NCBI GenBank assembly: GCA_021801795.1
Contig: JAJYXR010000014.1
Location: forward strand, 1-64,000
Direction: 5' to 3'
Length of the DNA: 64,000 nt
Source: Actinomycetes bacterium
GTDB lineage: Bacteria > Actinomycetota > Acidimicrobiia > Acidimicrobiales > JAJYXR01
Shown one piece after another: positions 60,792 through 64,000 of the stretch (positions are counted from its first letter, which is position 1; each line of letters opens with the position of its first letter). Under the pieces are notes generated by a model, which worked only from the letters and a program-made list of their open reading frames with translations, was not told the origin of the DNA and ran no database searches. The position numbers and the translations under genes were made by a program.

Positions 60792-61640
60792 GTGCGGGCA
60801 CGTGCTCCTGCCTCTTCGGCGAATCTGGGCCCAGGGTTCGACGCCCTGGCCCTGGCTCTCGCGCTCTACGTCGAGGTGGAGGTGGAGCCGGCTGCGCGCC
60901 TTGTGGTGCGGGCCGAAGGCGAGGGAGCGGACCTGGCCGACGACGCATCACATCTGGCAGCCCGCGTGGCCATAGACGTCGCGGGACATGATCGCCTGGC
61001 GGTGACGGTGCGCTCCGACATCCCGGTGGCCCGCGGTCTCGGCTCCTCGGCGGCCCTGGCTGTCGCCGCGGCAGCAGCCGCAGGATCGCGTGACCCACTC
61101 GCGGTGGCAGCCCGCGTCGACGGGCACCCGGAGAACGCTGCGGCCTCGGTGGTGGGGGGTCTGGTGGCTGCGACGCTGGTGAAGGGGGCAGTACGCGCGG
61201 TACGCCTTCCTCTGGACTCGGAACTCTCCTTCGTGGTGATGGTCCCGGACAGGCCGCTTCCCACCGCCAGGGCACGCCAGGTGCTTCCCCAGCAGGTGAG
61301 CCGTACGGACGCATCGTTCAACCTGGGTCGGATGGCCCTGCTGCTGGCCGGGCTGGCCGACCGGAGCGTCCTGGTGCGCGAGGCCACCGAAGACCGTCTG
61401 CACCAGGACTACCGAAGCCCCCTGTTCCCCGAGGCTCCCCAACTACTCTCCCGTCTGGTCAGCGCGGGAGCGATCGCCAGTTGCTGGTCGGGTGCGGGGC
61501 CGAGCCTGCTGGCGATCTGCAACGCTCCCGACGCGTCGCGCCTGAGGAACGCTGCCGAAGGGCTTATGGCCGAGCTCGGCGTTGCCGGGCGGGCCATGGT
61601 CCTCGATCCAGACGAGCAGGGTCTGGTGGTCGAGGCCTGA
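60792..61640 (+). CDS. thrB: Homoserine kinase
   Basis: ThrB phosphorylates homoserine in threonine synthesis. The 282-residue GHMP kinase has VRARAPASSANLGPGFDALAL at the start without its first residue counted, the phosphate loop PVARGLGSSAALAVAAAAA and the C-terminal WSGAGPSLLAICN. It is slightly short for the family (about 300). The GTG at 60792 follows a leaderless box. It is not next to thrC or hom, so it may stand alone or be the end of another operon. The divergent neighbour is the acyl-ACP desaturase. Confidence 0.9.
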   Translation: MRARAPASSANLGPGFDALALALALYVEVEVEPAARLVVRAEGEGADLADDASHLAARVAIDVAGHDRLAVTVRSDIPVARGLGSSAALAVAAAAAAGSRDPLAVAARVDGHPENAAASVVGGLVAATLVKGAVRAVRLPLDSELSFVVMVPDRPLPTARARQVLPQQVSRTDASFNLGRMALLLAGLADRSVLVREATEDRLHQDYRSPLFPEAPQLLSRLVSAGAIASCWSGAGPSLLAICNAPDASRLRNAAEGLMAELGVAGRAMVLDPDEQGLVVEA

Positions 61641-61679
61641 GCCGCGGATCATGGCGCCGTCCATTACCGTTCCTCTTCG

Positions 61680-64000
61680 GTGACCCGGCTTATCACGAGC
61701 ATTCTCGCGACCGTCCTCGCCGTGGTTCCGGCAGCCCTACTCCCTGGGGGGTCTCGAGCAGACGTTCCCGGTCGCGCTGGCCTCCCGGGCATTGCCGGAG
61801 CCCCTCGGGCCCGCAGCACCGCTGCGGGTGCCCTGATCGGCCAGATCGCGTCGGTATCCTGCTCTAGTCCCAGCGCCTGCATAGCTGTAGGCAGTACCGT
61901 TCCGGGTGCGGCACCGGGGTCGCAGTCGAACGGCGTGGTGCTCGAATCCTCTGACGCCGGCGCCACCTGGCACGCCGATCCCCCCCCGCCTGGTTCGGCG
62001 ACGCTCTCGGCCATCTCATGCGTGCCGGGAGCGGTGTGCACTGTGGTGGGAGCGGCGCGATCGGCAGATCCCTACAGCCTCCCCCCTGCGCTCATAGCGT
62101 CGAGTGGCGACTCGGGTGCTAGCTGGGCCGACGAGCAGGCGCCCCAGGACAGCCCGTTCCTGAGTGGCGTGTCCTGCGTGAGCCTGGTCCAGCCCGACGG
62201 TGGGGCTTCGAGCGCCACCCCCACGACTGGTGCGTCGCAGGCATCACCGGGCGCACCGGAAGGCTGCTGGACCTCGGTGACCTTCAACGGTGTGCTGGCC
62301 ACCACCGACTCGGGGGCTGGCTGGGGTCTCCAGGGAACTCCCGTGCCGGGGAACCCGGTGACGCTGGCTTCCATCTCCTGTGCGGGAAGCGGGTCGTGTG
62401 TCGCGAGCGGGCAGTACTACGACGCGACCAGCGCCACGGAGCGTGCCCTGCTGATAGCCAACGGAGCGGCAGCCAGTTACAGCGGTAGCTGGTCGGTTCT
62501 GGATGTCCCTGCGGGGCTTTACTTCCTGAAGTCCGTCGACTGCGCGACCCCGTACGCCTGCGTGGCAGTAGGGGACATGGCCTCCGCGACCGGGTCGGGG
62601 GCGCCCGCGGGAGACACCGGCCAGGCCGTGATAATCGCCTCGTCGAACATCTCGGCCAGCCAGGGACCGAGCTGGAGCGTGTCGGAGCCACCGGGAGCAT
62701 CCATGCTGTCCTCGGTCAGCTGTGCCTCGGCATCTGATTGTGTGGCTGTCGGCGAGATGCCAGTCCAGTCGGGAGCCTTCCGAGCTGGGGTGGCATTCGA
62801 GTCGCTCGACGGCGGGGCCTCCTGGAAGCAGGTCACCCTGCCCGGCGGGGTTGGCCCCCTGGACTCCGTGACCTGCAGCGGTCCCTCCCTGTGCATCGCG
62901 GCCGGCAGCTCCTACGGCGGCACTGCCGGGCCACCTGCTCAGTCCCCGGTGGTGCTCTACTCACGCGACGGGGGCCAGTCGTGGTCATACGGCTCGGTGC
63001 CCACCGAGGCGCCGGTTCCCCTGGCGGGGGCCCCCGGGGGTGATGCCCTGGATGGAAGCCTCAGTACCCTCGCAGGGTCGCTCGCCTCCTCGGGTCTGGC
63101 CTCGGACGTAGGGCAGAGCCCTTACGGTATGGCCGTCTACGGCGACTACGTCTACGCGTCGGACTTCGAGCATGACGTCGTCCGCCGTATCGACCTGGCT
63201 ACCGGTATGGAGACCGTGGTCGCCGGCAACGCCGGGGGAGGTGTCTGCGCGTATGCCACCGACGCTGTAGGCGACGGCTGCCCTGGCACCCAGGCTGTCC
63301 TCGGAGCGCCCGCGGGTCTCGCCGTCGACGGATCGGGAGACCTCTTCATCGCCGACCAGAACACCCACAGGGTGCGGGAGCTGGCTGCCTACGACCATAC
63401 CCAGTTCGGCATCCAGATGCTCGCGGGGCACATCTATACCGTCGCCGGCGACGGCATAGAAGGCTCTGCAGGCAATGGAGTCCCCGGAACCCAGGCGGAG
63501 CTGAACGACCCATCTGGGCTGGCCATCGATGCGGCCGGGAACCTCTACATCGCCGACCAGCAATCCGCCCTGGTGCGGGAGCTCGCCGCTGTGTCACATA
63601 CCCAGTTCTCCATCTCCATGCAGGCAGGCGATATCTACACGATCGCCGGCACGGGGGTGCTGGGTCGATCGCCGACCGGCACGCCGGCTGCTTCGGCGGA
63701 GCTGGCCTATCCCCAGGGCTTGGCGGTCGACTCCGAGGGGGACCTGTTCATCTCCGAGGACGTGAACGGGCCATCTATCTACGAGATCCCGGCCGTCGCC
63801 GAGAGCCGTTACGGCCAGAGCATGGTGCCTGGGAACATGTACCTGCTGGCGGGCTCGGCCAGCATCTGCGCCGGTGCGACCGATGCCTTGGGAGACGGCT
63901 GCCCAGCGACCGAGGCGCTGCTCACGGACCCAGCCGGGATCGCCATAGGGCCATCGGGGAACCTCTACACGGTCGACTACTACGACCACAGGGTCCGCAG
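61680..64000 (+). CDS. Secreted BNR-like / NHL-repeat beta-propeller protein, 3' end outside window
   Basis: An open frame of 773 codons from a GTG at 61680 to the window edge. The N-terminus is a signal peptide (TRLITSILATVLAVVPAAL). Residues about 55-440 contain several repeats of the pattern SVSCxxxxxCxAVG alternating with SSDAGATW/TTDSGAGW/SLDGGASW, a BNR/sialidase-like or Ycf48-like propeller with paired cysteines. From about 480 come NHL-type repeats such as PAGLAVDGSGDLFIADQNTH and PSGLAIDAAGNLYIADQQS. The protein is thus a two-propeller surface or extracellular protein, perhaps for binding. A 10-codon frame ATG 61651-TGA 61683 overlaps its start. Function unknown. Confidence 0.8.
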   Translation, partial: MTRLITSILATVLAVVPAALLPGGSRADVPGRAGLPGIAGAPRARSTAAGALIGQIASVSCSSPSACIAVGSTVPGAAPGSQSNGVVLESSDAGATWHADPPPPGSATLSAISCVPGAVCTVVGAARSADPYSLPPALIASSGDSGASWADEQAPQDSPFLSGVSCVSLVQPDGGASSATPTTGASQASPGAPEGCWTSVTFNGVLATTDSGAGWGLQGTPVPGNPVTLASISCAGSGSCVASGQYYDATSATERALLIANGAAASYSGSWSVLDVPAGLYFLKSVDCATPYACVAVGDMASATGSGAPAGDTGQAVIIASSNISASQGPSWSVSEPPGASMLSSVSCASASDCVAVGEMPVQSGAFRAGVAFESLDGGASWKQVTLPGGVGPLDSVTCSGPSLCIAAGSSYGGTAGPPAQSPVVLYSRDGGQSWSYGSVPTEAPVPLAGAPGGDALDGSLSTLAGSLASSGLASDVGQSPYGMAVYGDYVYASDFEHDVVRRIDLATGMETVVAGNAGGGVCAYATDAVGDGCPGTQAVLGAPAGLAVDGSGDLFIADQNTHRVRELAAYDHTQFGIQMLAGHIYTVAGDGIEGSAGNGVPGTQAELNDPSGLAIDAAGNLYIADQQSALVRELAAVSHTQFSISMQAGDIYTIAGTGVLGRSPTGTPAASAELAYPQGLAVDSEGDLFISEDVNGPSIYEIPAVAESRYGQSMVPGNMYLLAGSASICAGATDALGDGCPATEALLTDPAGIAIGPSGNLYTVDYYDHRVR

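Noticed and set aside
61651..61683. 10-codon frame before the propeller gene as a leader peptide
   Set aside because: It overlaps the next start as GTGA but has no promoter box or ribosome binding site, and such a short frame arises easily by chance.

Overview
The window is about 65% G+C chromosomal DNA from an actinobacterium. Supporting signs are an MtrA/MtrB/LpqB-type cluster, a WhiG-type sigma factor beside rpsB, a class II DAHP synthase, F420-type luciferase-like oxidoreductases, a PimB-like glycosyltransferase beside a START-like protein and a ROK kinase, RNase J next to dapA, heavy GTG start use and many GTGA/ATGA gene overlaps. The class is less certain. I would guess Acidimicrobiia or a related deep lineage, because ylxR and the DHH phosphoesterase gene usually found in the nusA-pnp cluster are missing and AGG and ATA codons are frequent even in core genes.

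Layout. 1-1.7 kb: an IS607-type transposon part (tnpB cut by the window edge, tnpA). 1.8-9.3 kb: two small Cys-pair proteins, an acyltransferase-3/SGNH protein, then glycosyltransferase, START-like protein, ROK glucokinase, a short LLM oxidoreductase and an aminotransferase. 9.37-9.75 kb: RNase P RNA on the minus strand. 9.8-11.6 kb: xseA-xseB behind a predicted 22-codon leader. 11.6-16 kb: cytochrome P450, double-ACT protein, peptide deformylase, an MBL-fold hydrolase and a ferredoxin reductase. 16-19.8 kb: class II DAHP synthase, a second LLM oxidoreductase, nadD, a 71-residue membrane protein and rsfS. 19.8-24.3 kb (minus): GerM-type lipoprotein, mtrB, mtrA and a peptide-type solute-binding protein. 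24.4-36.9 kb: XerC-like recombinase, whiG-type sigma, rpsB-tsf-pyrH-frr-cdsA-dxr-rseP-ispG, and proS on the minus strand. 37-49.9 kb: rimP-nusA-infB-rbfA-truB-ribF-rpsO-pnp, M16 peptidase, dapB. 49.9-52.6 kb: two paralogous TetR regulators and a diiron protein, set between dapB and dapA. 52.6-64 kb: dapA, rnj, ftsK, D-Ala-D-Ala carboxypeptidase, an acyl-ACP desaturase (minus), thrB and a secreted beta-propeller protein that runs off the window.

Most genes are ordinary housekeeping: ribosome and translation factors, RNA decay, isoprenoid, phospholipid, lysine and threonine synthesis, cell division. The striking feature is a set of short tandem repeats. Arrays lie inside or at the ends of nadD, rpsB, cdsA (two), rimP, nusA, infB, dapA and ftsK and in one small Cys protein. 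Units of 9, 12, 18, 21, 24, 27, 36 or 39 bp keep the reading frame, and the peptides are unrelated to each other. The repeats outside genes or across stop codons (17 bp before ftsK, 38 bp at the carboxypeptidase/desaturase junction, about 54 bp after ribF) show no such constraint at 17 and 38 bp. This looks like a lineage with frequent slippage-driven repeat growth, filtered to leave core domains intact.

A second pattern is a TAnnnT box, usually TAGnCT, ending 6-7 nt before a start codon at eight or more genes. It suggests widespread leaderless transcription. Two predicted leader ORFs (before xseA and rimP) end in 4-base overlaps with the gene they precede, and the rimP leader contains a terminator-like hairpin. 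No tRNA gene or CRISPR array was recognised.
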